This document shows, in pieces, positions 37,229 to 47,550 of a stretch of 64,000 nt of DNA; position 1 is the stretch's first letter; the number at the start of each line of letters is the position of its first letter. The stretch covers positions 1-64,000 of the forward strand of contig CAWJCP010000001.1 in assembly GCA_963841445.1 (NCBI GenBank), written 5' to 3'. The translations under genes were made by a program, and so were the position numbers. This DNA is from Mayfieldus sp963841445 (GTDB taxonomy: Bacteria; Actinomycetota; Thermoleophilia; Solirubrobacterales; 70-9). The notes beneath the pieces were generated by a model. That model was not told the DNA's origin and did not search any database. It worked only from the letters and a program-made list of their open reading frames with translations.

Positions 37229-37936
37229 TTGAGCGCAGCGCTCGTCCAGGTAAAGGGCCTTCGGAAGTCGTACCGCGAGGGCGGCGACGAGACCCGGGTC
37301 CTCGACGGGGCCTCGTTCGAGGTGGGCCAGGGAGAGACCGTGAGCATGGTCGGCGTCTCGGGCGCGGGCAAGTCGACCCTGCTGGCCGTGCTCGCGGGAC
37401 TGATGCTGCCCGATGCGGGCGAGGTGCGGTTCGATGGCGAGCTCGTGACCTGATGGAGGAGACGGAGCGAGCCGCGTCTGCGGGCCCGGCGCATCGGGGT
37501 CGTGTTGCAAAGCGACAACCTGATCCCGTTCCTAACCGCGGCCGAGAACGTCGAGTTGGAGTGGGATCGCCGGACGGCGCGCGCCCCCCGACGGGCGCGG
37601 AGATGCTCGCAGAGCTGGGCCTGAGCCATCGTGCCGACGATCTTTCCGCGACGGCTGTCGGGGGGCGAGGCGCAGCGGGCCGCCCTGGCCGTTGCCCTGG
37701 TTAACGAGCCGGACCTGCTGCTGGCGGACGAGGTCACGGGCGAGCTTGATTCCCGGAACGCCCGGCGGGTGCTGGAGCTGATCCTGGAGGCCTCGGGCGA
37801 AGCGCTGGCCTGACCGTCCTGCTGGTCACCCACAGCGCGGACCTCGCAAACTCGCCGACGCCGGTCGCGCGTTTCACCGGAGGCGGAGTCATCGACGGCA
37901 ATGATCGAGCCGGGTCGCGGAACCCCGGTCGCCTAA
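37229..37936 (+). pseudogene. ABC transporter ATPase, frameshifted (module 2, first)
   Basis: A TTG at 37229 starts MSAALVQVKGLRKSYREGGD. Walker A is GVSGAGKST. Further parts are IGVVLQSDNLIPFLTAAENV (Q-loop), LSGGEAQRAALAVALVNEPD (signature), LLLADEVTGELD (Walker B, with Val where Pro is usual) and TVLLVTHSADLAN (H-loop). Breaks lie near 37450, 37590 and 37815. It is of the LolD/MacB type. Confidence 0.82.
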
Positions 37937-37937
37937 C

Positions 37938-38602
37938 GAGGGGCTCAAACGCTTCGAAGACAGAGGCCGGGGCCGTGGAAGCAGTCAACGAGTTAGCCTC
38001 AACGTCGCCGCCGGCACGAGCCTGGCGGTAACCGGCGGAGTGGCTGCGGCAAGTCGACGCTGCTCTCGCTGATCGGCGCCCTCGACTCCCGACTGCCGGA
38101 CGGGTCCAGATCGGAGAAAGGTCTCCGATATGGACGAGCCGCCGCGGGCCGCCTTCGCCGTGACCTGATCGGCTTCGTCTTCCAGTCCCACAACCTGCAA
38201 CCGTTCCTGACCGCGGTCGAGAACGTAAGCCTGGTAGCTCGCGCTGAGCCGGCGGCTCGACACAACATACGAGCGCTCGCTCGCACTGATCGCGAACTCG
38301 GCCTCGCCCGGCCGCCGGCAAGTACCCCGATCAGCTTTCGGGCGGAGAGCGACAGCGGGTCGCGGTCGCCCGCGCCCTCGTTCACCGTCCGAGCCTGATC
38401 CTCGCCGACGAGCCGACCGGGCGCCCTGTATGCCGACAACTCGTCGCGCGTCGTGACCTCCTCTGCAGGCGCAGGCTCGAAAGCGGGCGCAACACTGATC
38501 GTGATCACCCATGATCCGGCAGTCGCCGCACCGGCTCGAACGACGGCTCGCCCTCGTGGACGGGCGGGTCGTGGATGACTCGATGGCGCGCCATAGTGGA
38601 AT
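37938..38602 (+). pseudogene. ABC transporter ATPase, frameshifted (module 2, second)
   Basis: Fragments in order: SLNVAAGTSLAVTG then SGCGKSTLLSLIGALD (Walker A), LIGFVFQSHNLQPFLTAVEN (Q-loop), QLSGGERQRVAVARALVHRP (signature, after a shift), LILADEPTG (Walker B), TLIVITHDP (H-loop) and LERRLALVDGRVVDD. At least five shifts. It is the second distinct ATPase in front of one FtsX-type permease, as in module 1. Both ends are approximate. Confidence 0.75.
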
Positions 38603-38633
38603 GAATCCATGGCTTCCATGCGAGAGGGAGCCG

Positions 38634-41600
38634 ATGCTTAGGTTCGCGCGGCGAGACCTGCTCCGAAACCCGAGGCGCACGATAGCGTCGCTCGCCGGGG
38701 TGGTGCTCGGCGTGGGGCTGTTCTCCGGGGTGCTGTTCTTCATCGACGGCTCCGGGCGCGTCGATGACGAAACGGGCGATCGCGCCGGTCGCAGATCGAC
38801 ATGCAGCGCGTCCTCACCTCTCCATTCGGGGAGGGTATACGCCTCAAGCAGCGGCTCGCCACCGGGGCCGCTGCGGCAGGGGCGAGCAGACGAAGATGGA
38901 ACTGACGTACGAAACGGTGGCGCCGACCGCCGGCCAACGAGGTGCTGGTCAGCGACAAGCTTCCGCCCTACCTTCTCGTACGTTCCGGGCCCCGCCCGGC
39001 GCGACGGCCAGCCGATCCCCGAAGCGGGCGGCCAAAGCCCATTCGCCCACTGGCCCGGGCCTGATCGGCCTCAACATGGGGACGGCGGGCCGGGCCAGAC
39101 GGTCCTCTTCAAGTACCCGCTGCAGGCCACGGCGCCCGAACCCGAGCCCGCCGCACATCCAAGCTGCGGGGCGACGATCGCCAGCCCGCGAGAAGGTCGT
39201 CCCCGAGCCGGCCAACAAGCCCCGCTCGGTACTGCTCGACCGAGCTGCGCGACCGAATCGCGCCATCCCGGGCGTGGGGGCCGCCGCCCAGCTCTCATTC
39301 GCAAGAGCTCCGGCCCATTCTTTGGCCCCCGAGCCGCTCGAACATCGGCGGGCCGATCAAGATCTTCGGCTTCGACCGCTCCTACACCCGGCAGTACCCG
39401 GCCATTCAGATCGGTAGCGGGCGGCTTTCGGCAGGGGACGGCGCGCTGCTCAGCCCCGAGGCGGCCCGACTTCTCGGCGTGCAAGGCCGGCGACACAGGT
39501 CGACACTCTTCGCTCCCGGGCGCCACGCCGCCGGCCCGCATCCAGGTCAGCGGAATCGCCGACCTCTCGCGCGCCCGGGCACTGTTTAACAGCCGCTGAG
39601 GGCCGGAAGCTCGAGGACTTCCTGTACATCCCGGACTCGATCGTGATCAGCCCGCAGGATTTCCAGCGCCTCGTCGTGCCGGCCTCCCGGCGTGCCTCGC
39701 GGCCGCGGAACGCGCTCGCCGTCAAGACCCCGCCGACCTCGAGGCGGACCTCGCGGGTCGACCGCCTGCGGCTCAATTCGGACCCCGCCCGGGCGCTGGC
39801 GGAGACAAGCGAGATCGCAAAGCAGTGATTAAAGGGGTCGCCCCCGGGCAGGACTACGTGCTCGACAACACCTCCAATACTCTTACCGTGGCCCGAGCGG
39901 ACGCAGCAGAAGCGAAGCGAATGTTCCTCTTCCTGGACTGCCGGGGCTGCTCCTCGCAGGGTTCCTGGCGGCGTACGCCGGCACCATCCTTGCCGCGTCC
40001 CAACGGCGGGAGCAGGCCAACCTGAGACTTCGCGGCGCCGACCGAAGTTTTTGATGCGCATCCTCGCCTATCGCACGCTGTCGCTCGCCGGCATCGGATC
40101 CCTGCTCGGGCACGCTACCGGCTTCCCCTCGATCCCTTGCGGTCCTCGGGCCGCCCAGCGCTGTTCGAGGCCGCACGGACAGCTCGCGGTCTCCGCTCTT
40201 ATCGCGATCGGGGCCGGGATCGCCGCCACGGGCGTCGCGCTGTACCTGCCGGGCCGGCGGGCCCTTCGACGCGAGGTCACCGGAGAGCGGCGCGAAATCT
40301 CGTCGGAGACCGATCCCGCCTGGCGGCGATTGCGCCTCGACCATGCCGCCTGGCGATCATCGGATCTGGCCGCGGCGGCCGCCCTTGCGGGCGCAGCGGC
40401 GTGTTCGACGCACCGGCGGGGGGCCGTCTCCACCGGTCAAGGGGACTCGTTTCGCTCCCCACATGCTCCTGCTTCCGCTCGGCGTCTGGTCGCGGGCACC
40501 CTCCTTTCGGGGCGCGCGTTCGAGGGCGTGGCCAAAAAGGATCCCCGTCACGCCCCGGCGCCCCGCTTCGGGCCGGTCGTCCGGGGCATCCTCAGCCAAA
40601 CTCTCAGCCGACGCTCCCTAGCGCTGGTGACCGGCATCGTCGGGCGTCGGCCTGGTGATCGCATTCGGGATCGGACTGGCGGTGTTCGCCTCGACCTACG
40701 ATGCCTCGAAGCGCGCGGACGCCGAGTTCACCGTCGGCTGGGACCTTCGCACACGCCCAAGTCCGCTCAGCAACGTGCCGCACCCACCAGCCTACGCCGG
40801 CCGCCTCAAAGTCGATGGGGTCACAAGCGCGACGTCCGTGGTCGGCAGCCTCGAGAACGCGTTCCTGCGGTCGAGATTCAACAGCGACGTCAAGGACCTG
40901 GCGGCAATCGACGCCCTAGCTTCGCCACCGCGGCGCTCATGGACGACTTCTTCCCCGGCTCGACTGCATCGAAGGCGCTGGCTGCGCTAGGCGCTCATCC
41001 GGCCGGGGATCTCTGCTCGACGTCGGCTCCGCCGAAGCGCTGAAGCTCGGGGTGGGCGATAAGGCCGAGCTGCTGCTGGCGCGGGGAAGCCGCGCCAGCA
41101 GCTGCGCACGGTGACGGTCGTCGGGCTGTTCGACCGCTTTCCGGGCTTCCCGGACGGGTTGCAGTCGTCGCCAACCTCGGCTACTTCGAGCGCCAGACCG
41201 GGCTCCGGAAGATCGACTTCTTCCTCGCCCGCACGCAGGACCGCAGCGCCGCCGGGGTGACGGCCGCGGCGGGCGGTGCAGGCGGGGCCCGGCGCCCGCG
41301 ACCGGCTCAGCGTCGACACCACCGAAACCACCTTCAACAAGGACCAGTCGAGCCTCACCGCTCTCAACGTTCGCGGGCTGGTGGACCTCGATTCCTTCTA
41401 CACGCTCGCGATCAGCGCCGCGGTGGTCGCGATGTTCGTCTTCGGGCTGATGCTGCAGCGCCGCCGCGAGTACGTCGTCCTGCGGGCCCAGGGGTGCCCG
41501 CGGCCGGTTGAACCTGCTGATCGGTCGGCGAGGCCGCCTTCGTGGCCGCCAGCGGCCTGCTCGCCGGCGCCGCTGTCGGGTCGGCGCTCGGCCTGCTGCT

Positions 41601-41768
41601 CGTACGCGTGCTGAAGCCCCTGTTCATCCTCCCGCCGGTCACCGCCCTGCCCGGGGCGACACCGCCCTGCTCGCAGCCCTGCTGGCCGCCGCGACTCTGC
41701 TCTCGGTCCTCGTGGCCCTGTCGGTCCTGCGGCGGCTCAGCCCCTCGGAGATACTGAGGGAGCAGTAG
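38634..41768 (+). pseudogene. FtsX/MacB-type ABC permease, many frameshifts (module 2)
   Basis: It starts MLRFARRDLLRNPRRTIASL with TM1 (GVVLGVGLFSGVLFFIDG). The middle shows VIAFGIGLAVFASTYDASKR. The C-terminal half reads DLDSFYTLAISAAVVAMFVF, LMLQRRREYVVLRAQG and LLAAATLLSVLVALSVLRRL, ending SPSEILREQ. The span would encode about 1040 residues, a fused two-half permease like that at 27015. More than ten one-base shifts break it, the densest run in the window. Confidence 0.75.
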
Positions 41769-41799
41769 CGGTCGGATCCGGCGATTCGACCGTCATCGT

Positions 41800-42617
41800 T
41801 CACCCCGCCACGTCTCGTCGCAGGAAGACCAAGCTCCGCGGCGAACAGAGCGGGCACCGCGTAGAGCGCGCAGACCCAGAGCGGCGCGGACGATCGGCGC
41901 CCAGTCGACCGGGGTCCGAAGGAAGCCCTGCCAGGCGTCGAACTGGGTGCTCAGCAGGTAGGGATGCAAGCCGCCGAGGCCGGGCAGGATGCCGATCAGC
42001 TGCACCAGCAGCGAGAACATCAGCGTGCCGACGATCGCCGCGCCGCTGTTGCGGAAGACGGTCGAGAAGAGCAGCCCGATGCAGGCGATCGAGATGATCG
42101 GGATCAGGTAGACGCGCGAGGCTGGCCCGACCAGTCCGAGCCCGGTCGGTGGCCGAGACCCGGGTTCCGGAGAGGCGAGACGATCGAGTGGAAGCCGGAG
42201 GCGAGGATGCCGGCGACGAGCGCGACCGTGCCGGTGACGACGATCGCCAGGACCGCGTAGCTGAAGGCCGCCAGCGCCTTGGCCGCGAAGACCTGCTGGC
42301 GCTCGACCGAGCGGGTGAGGATCGTCTTCAGCGTTGCGTGGCGATCCTCGGCGGCGACGATGTCGCCGGCCACCAGCGCGGTGATCAGCGGGAAACATCC
42401 AGACCGAGCCGAAGAGCAGCAGGACCAGCGGGATCGCGAGCCCGGTGTCGTGCACGTAGCGGCCGAAGGCGACGTCGTCGGGGCCTCGCCGCTGGGTGAC
42501 CAGGGCGACGACGAAGATGATCGGCACCACCGCCGCCGCGCCGAGTCCGAGGTAGGTGCGCTTCTGGGCGCGCAGCTTGCGCAGCTCCCAGCGGTAGACC
42601 GTGCCGATGCCGGGCAT
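41800..42617 (-). pseudogene. ABC-2 permease, frameshifted
   Basis: It starts MPGIGTVYRWELRKLRAQKR with TM1 (LGLGAAAVVPIIFVVALVTQ). Across shifts it continues VLLLFGSVWMF, DIVAAEDRHATLKTILTRSV and VYLIPIISIACIGLLFSTVF, then GTLMFSLLVQLIGILPGLGG. The likely end reads LVFLRRDVAG. ATLKTILTRSVERQQVFAAK is typical of ABC-2/NatB-type permeases. It overlaps the upstream ATPase gene by one base. Confidence 0.78.
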
Positions 42618-43583
42618 CAGGCCGCCTCCTCGATCGGCGGACCGCGGCTCGAGTCGAGCCGGCCGGGCTCCGTCCTCGGTGAGCCGGAAGAAGAGGTCCT
42701 CGAGGGTCGCGTGCCGCGGGGTCAGCTCGAGCACCGGGGCGCCGGACTCGGCCAGCGCCAGCGAGAGCTCGCCGACCGCGGCCTCGTCCTGGGCGTTGAA
42801 CGAGAGTCCGCCGCCGGGCGCATCGCGGACCTCGTCGATCCCCGGCTGGGCGTCGCAGACGGCTCGCGCGACGCTCGTCGTCGCTGGTCCGCAGGCGATA
42901 GCTGACCCCTGCCTGGCGGCGCAGCTCGGCCAGCGCGCCCTCGTAGACGACGCGGCCGCCGCTGGACGATCGCGACCCGGTTGCAGAGCTCTTCGACCTC
43001 GGCCAGCAGGTGGCTGGAGAGGAGCACCGTGATTCCGTGGCCGGCGAGGTTGCGGATCAGTTCGCGCATGTCGCGCATCCCGGCCGGGTCAAGGCCGGTG
43101 GCCGGCTCGTCGAGCAACAGCAGTCTCGGCCGCCGCAGCAGGGCCGCGGCGATTCCGAGCCGCTGGCGCATGCCGTGCGAGTAGCCGCCGACCTTGTCCT
43201 TGCGCGGTCGCGCGAGCTCGACGATCTCGAGCACTCGTCGATCCGCGCCGCCGCGTCGCCGCCGTCGAGCGCCGCGCAGAGCTCTCAGGTTTTCGCGGCC
43301 GCTGAGGTAGGGATAGAAGCTGGGCGCCTCGACGAATCCGGCGACACCCTCCAGCGCCTCGACCCCGAGCTGAGGGTCGCGCCCGAAGAGGCGCACGCTG
43401 CCGCCCGTCGGGCGGATCAGGCCGAGCATCATCCGCAGCGAGGTCGTCTTTCCCGCGCCGTTGGGGCCGAGGTAGCCGAAGACGTCGCCGCGCTCGCACC
43501 GTCAGGTCGACGTGGTCGACCGCGATGATCTCCCCGTAGCGCTTGACCAGGCCGCGGATCTCGATCGGCGGCGCCTCCGCCAT
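42617..43583 (-). pseudogene. ABC-2 exporter ATPase, frameshifted
   Basis: It starts MAEAPPIEIRGLVKRYGEII. After a shift near 43495 it gives DVFGYLGPNGAGKTTSLRMM (Walker A in one frame), GLIRPTGGSVRLFGRDPQLG and FVEAPSFYPYLSGRENLRAL. The signature YSHGMRQRLGIAAALLRRPR, Walker B LLLLDEPATGLDPAGMR and H-loop SSHLLAEVEELC follow. The end is again shifted, after about 42960. It is a drug/lipid-exporter type ATPase paired with the permease downstream. Confidence 0.85.
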
Positions 43584-43586
43584 CGG

Positions 43587-44851
43587 CTACACGCCGCGCG
43601 CGGCGGCTTGAGCGGTCGAAGGCGGGACCGATCCGGCGACCACGTACTGCACGCCGTTTCGCTGGAAGCGTACGATCGTACCCAGGGCGGTGTCGAGCTC
43701 TTGGCCCTGTGCCCCGTTGATCGAGACCTTCGGCAGCTGCAGCGGACCTTCGCTCGCAGGGTCGCCGCCAGCGCTTATCGACCCGGTGCTGGATCCGGAG
43801 TCGTGACCGGCGGGAATTCGAGCACGGCGATCCCGCCAAGCCCGCGCCCGTAAGTCACCAGCGCCCCGGCGTCCTTGCCGGCGGAGATCAGCCGCACCTC
43901 GGCGCGCCGCTTGCCGGCCAGCGAGTCCGGCGCCGAGACGAGGAAATCGGTCCGGCGTTGAACGGCGTTCAGCCCGCTCGCCGGTGCGGCCTCTCGGCTC
44001 CCGTCATGACCGGACCCGGGCGCCGGCAGCTTGGTGAGCTTGACTCCCGGCGGCGGGGTGACATCGAAGACTGGGCTGGGCACCGCTCCGAATCTGATGT
44101 CGGTGACCTTTAGCTCGACGACGGGCGAGCTGTCACCGTTGGCGTAGACCGCCGCACGAAGCGGCGTCCCGTGGACCGCGTCCCAGGCAAGCTCGGCGCC
44201 GCCGATCATGCCGCCGTCGGCCTTGGGAGAAACCCGCACGGTGTATGCGGGCTGTCCCGCCACATCGGAGGGAACCGCGCCACTCAAGCTCGCATGCCGC
44301 ATGATCTGATCGATCTGATGCTGGATCACAGCGATCGACGGGGACGATTCGCTGGCGCTTGAGTCGTTCTGGTCGTGGGCGCCAGTGCGATCCTTGCTCG
44401 GCAGGGCGACTTCGTAACCGGTGTTCGCTCCGGAGTCGTAGACGGTGAGCTTGGAATGGTCGAGCAGAATCTGCACGTCGCCCGTCCCGCTGTGGCTTGA
44501 CGCATCCGCCTGCAGCTCGATCCGCACGCGGCCGTCGCCACCGGCCCAGAAGCGGCCGGAGGCGCCGCTCAGGAGCGGATCGGCTCCTTGGATGCTGGCA
44601 CCCGGGATGAGGTGATTTGTGAACTCGATGCGGCCGCTGACCCCTTTGACCGAGGGCGCGGTGAGTGCGTCTCGCACGGCGACCGCGAGCGGCTTGGTGT
44701 CCGGCTTCGGGCCGCCGCCGGCCGAAGCAAGCGCGAGCCCGGTCGCGCCTATGCCGATGACCAGGAACGCAGCGCAGAGAGCAAGAAGCTGGCGGGTGGA
44801 GATGCGGCGAAGAAATCTCAATCGTGGCCTTCCTGTTCTGCAGACCTTCAA
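43587..44851 (-). pseudogene. membrane-anchored LolA/RseB-like protein, one frameshift
   Basis: An N-terminal anchor (TRQLLALCAAFLVIGIGATG) is followed by an extracytoplasmic domain with GVSGRIEFTNHLIPGASIQG, SGRFWAGGDGRVRIELQADA and VQILLDHSKLTVYDSGANTG. This is the LolA/RseB-like fold pattern of periplasmic lipid or lipoprotein sensing. The C-terminal part, after a shift near 43795, reads LPKVSINGAQGQELDTALGT and NGVQYVVAGSVPPSTAQAAA. It lies 3 nt before the ABC-2 ATPase gene, so it probably works with that exporter. About 420 residues intact. Confidence 0.75.
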
Positions 44852-44931
44852 GAACGCTAGCCCCGCTTCCTAAAGACAGGGCAAGCGGGAGGACAAGCGT
44901 GGCGCTGCCTGTCATCGATTCCTGGCGACCC

Positions 44932-46108
44932 CTAGCGGAATACCCCGGTGTGCCCGAGCGAGTAACGCCCCGGCTGCGGATACACGCAGAGCCCATGAGG
45001 CCCGGCGCCGACCGGGATGCGGCGAGCAGCCGGCCCGACCTGGTGTCGATCGCGTAGACCTCCGCGTTGTAGCGGCCGGAGAGCCAGAGGACCTTCCCGT
45101 CGGCGGAGACGCCGCCCATGTCCGGGCTCCCGCCGCCGGGAAGCCGCCACGTCTTGACCACCTTGCGCTGCTTGAACGAGATCAACGAGATCGAGCCTTC
45201 GCCGCGGTTGGACACGTAGAGGTAGCGTGAGTCGCGGCTCGCGTAGAGGCCGTGGGCGCCGCTGCCCGGTGGGGATGAAGCCGACCTTCCGGAAGCTGTT
45301 CGCGTCGACCAGCCAGACGCCGTTCGGCGTTCATGTCGGCGACGTAGAACGTGCGGCCGTCGGCGAGAGCTTCACGTCCTGGGGCATGCGCCGCCCGACG
45401 GCAGCTTCAGCGTGCCGACCACCTCTCGCGCGGCACGTCGACCTTGATCAGCTGCCGCCGAACTCGCAGCTCGCGAGCAGGTAGCGGCCATCGGCGGTGA
45501 AGTCCATGTGGTCGACCCCCGGACACTGGACATGCAGCGAATGGTGCAGGCGCATCGTGTGCGCGTCGCGAAAGTCGAGCCGCTGAGGCGCTCGGCGACG
45601 ACGATCGCGTAGCGGCCGTCGGGCGTGAAGTACATGTTGTAGGGGTCGGTGACCGGGATCGGCGCACCCGGCTTTCCCGTCGGCGGGTCGATCGGCGTGA
45701 GGCTGTTGCCTTCATCGTTGAGCACGTAGAGGTGCTTGAGGTCGTAGGACGGTGTCACGTGCTGCGGGCAGCGCCCCGACCGAAAACGTGTTGGTCGACC
45801 TTGAAGGTCTTGGGATCGATGACGCTGACCGTGTTGCTCTCGCTGTTCGGCACGTAGACCCGCGAGGGGAACTTCCGCACCGCGGGCGCCAGTCGGCCGG
45901 GTCGATCCGCGGCATAAACGTCACGCGAACTCAGCAATGGGGGCACGCGATAGGCATCGGCGGATGCCGGCGAGCGGCTGCGTGAGGCCGTGGTCGCCGG
46001 CTTGCCGGTTGCCGTTGTCGCGGCGTGCGATCCACCGCAACCGACTACCGCCGCACCGAAGCAGAGGATCGAGAGGGGGCCGATGAACCGGCGGACGAAC
46101 GCATCCAT
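44932..46108 (-). pseudogene. YVTN-type beta-propeller lipoprotein, frameshifted
   Basis: It starts MDAFVRRFIGPLSILCFGAA with lipobox VVGCGGS. Propeller blades include VYVPNSESNTVSVIDPKTFK, HLYVLNDEGNSLTPIDPPTG, PYNMYFTPDGRYAIVVAERL, SNRGEGSISLISFKQRKVVK and MGGVSADGKVLWLSGRYNAE. This is the NHL/YVTN surface-protein pattern. About six shifts break it. It is divergent from the Kelch propeller gene with 91 bp between starts. Confidence 0.75.
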
Positions 46109-46199
46109 TCCGGCACCCTCGCCGAGCCGCCTTAAGTGAAGATGAGAACCCTGGGGCGACACTCATCTCGTCTTCAATCAAAGCGTCGATGATGCCGAC

Positions 46200-47243
46200 A
46201 TGGCAAGAGGGCCTGGCAACCGCGCCCGTCGCCGACGCCGTCCCAGCCGTCGCCAGGTCCGGCTCCGCCGCCTGCTCGCCGCGGCTGCGATCGCCGCCGC
46301 GGCCGTATTGGCGACGATCCTCGCGCACGGCGGGCGCTGGCGCGAGTCCCAGCCTCAACAGCACAGCTTAGCCGCCTCAACGCCGCATACGGAGAGCCCT
46401 CCACGCGCGAAGCTAATCTCCCCTCGACTTCCCAATCCGCTCTCCGGCGAGACGGTGGTCGCCCAGGGTGGCCGCTTGCTCGTCATAGGAGGCTTGGACT
46501 CCGCAGGGCTATCGACAGACGACGTCCTCGCTCTCGAACCGACCAGCGGCACCGTCCGGGCCGCCGGGACCTTGTCCGAGCCGCTGCACGATTTGGCTGC
46601 CACATCACTGGCCGGGAAGACCATCGTCTTCGGCGGAGGTTCGGCAGCAACGACCGACGCGGTGCAGCAGTTGGTCCCCGGCGCAGCGGCACGTGTCGAG
46701 GGGCACCTGCCAAGGCCCGCTTCCGACCTCTCGGCGCTCTCGCTCGCCCGGCGAGGCTACGTCTTTGGCGGTTACGACGGCCAGACTACGGTCGGGTCAG
46801 TCCTGCAGGTGAGCCCGGCGGGCAGCGTGCGGCAGATCGCGGAGCTGCGGACCCCGGTCCGCTACACAGCGGCTGCAGCCATCCGCGGCAGGATCTACAC
46901 CTTCGGAGGCGAGCTTTCCGACGGCAGCGACACCGACCTGATCCAGGAGATCGATCCGGGCATCGGCCGGGCACACGTTCGCGGCCACCTTCCCCATCCG
47001 CTTGCCCACGCGTCCGCGATCACGATGGGTGGTCGCGCCTACCTGCTTGGTGGCCGCGAGAGCGGGGCGTCGAGCGCCCGGATACGTTCCTTTGATCCAA
47101 TCAGCGGTCGAACCGAGCCGGCGGGAAGGCTTCCCCACCCGGTGACCAACGCGGCCGCCGCCGTGGCGGGCGGGACCGGATACCTAGTCGGCGGCCTCGG
47201 CACCGACGGCAGCACCCTCTCCACGCTGATTCGGATCCGCTGA
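46200..47243 (+). CDS. membrane-anchored Kelch-repeat beta-propeller protein
   Basis: This is a 347-residue protein with an Arg-rich N-terminus, one TM or signal anchor (LLAAAAIAAAAVLATILAHG) and six Kelch blades. Each blade has the GG doublet: LLVIGGLDSAG, TIVFGGGSAAT, GYVFGGYDGQT, IYTFGGELSDG, AYLLGGRESGA and GYLVGGLGTDG. Such propellers bind ligands or scaffold enzymes at the cell surface. The gene is intact and marks the end of the frameshift-rich stretch. A GATGAT element ends 6 nt before the ATG. Confidence 0.88.
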   Translation: MARGPGNRARRRRRPSRRQVRLRRLLAAAAIAAAAVLATILAHGGRWRESQPQQHSLAASTPHTESPPRAKLISPRLPNPLSGETVVAQGGRLLVIGGLDSAGLSTDDVLALEPTSGTVRAAGTLSEPLHDLAATSLAGKTIVFGGGSAATTDAVQQLVPGAAARVEGHLPRPASDLSALSLARRGYVFGGYDGQTTVGSVLQVSPAGSVRQIAELRTPVRYTAAAAIRGRIYTFGGELSDGSDTDLIQEIDPGIGRAHVRGHLPHPLAHASAITMGGRAYLLGGRESGASSARIRSFDPISGRTEPAGRLPHPVTNAAAAVAGGTGYLVGGLGTDGSTLSTLIRIR

Positions 47244-47312
47244 TCGACACGACCGGGCATTGGCGCGATCAATCGACCTCGGTGAGAGTGGCCCTTGAAG
47301 CTTTCGCGGGGG

Positions 47313-47450
47313 TCAACCGAAGTAGCCGACGAAGACCAGGGCAACCGACGCGGTGACCAGGCTCGCGACCGCAGCCGAGCTGGTGAGGTGCCCTGCCACC
47401 AGGCCGGCGAGGAGCGCTCCGGTGCAAAGCACTGCACGATCGATGGTCAA
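47313..47450 (-). CDS. possible small single-TM membrane protein
   Basis: A 45-codon reading starts at TTG with AAGGGA about 10 nt upstream. It is almost entirely hydrophobic (AVLCTGALLAGLVAGHLTSS, then AAVASLVTASVALVFVGYFG). Two short helices or a hairpin are possible. There is no family match by eye, and it fills the gap between the Kelch and glycosyltransferase genes. Confidence 0.35.
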   Translation of the reverse strand: MTIDRAVLCTGALLAGLVAGHLTSSAAVASLVTASVALVFVGYFG

Positions 47451-47550
47451 CGACCCATTCCCTTACGCGGCCGACATGAAAGCCGGCGCGACTATCCCAA
47501 GGGGCTCTGAAGGGAAGCTAAATGCCGAGCGGCGCATCCAGGCCACGCCT

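Noticed and set aside
47353..47550. 66-residue N-terminal extension of the GT28-type glycosyltransferase
   Set aside because: It lacks conserved features and runs through the gap before the TASIGEGH motif; an internal ATG is more likely.
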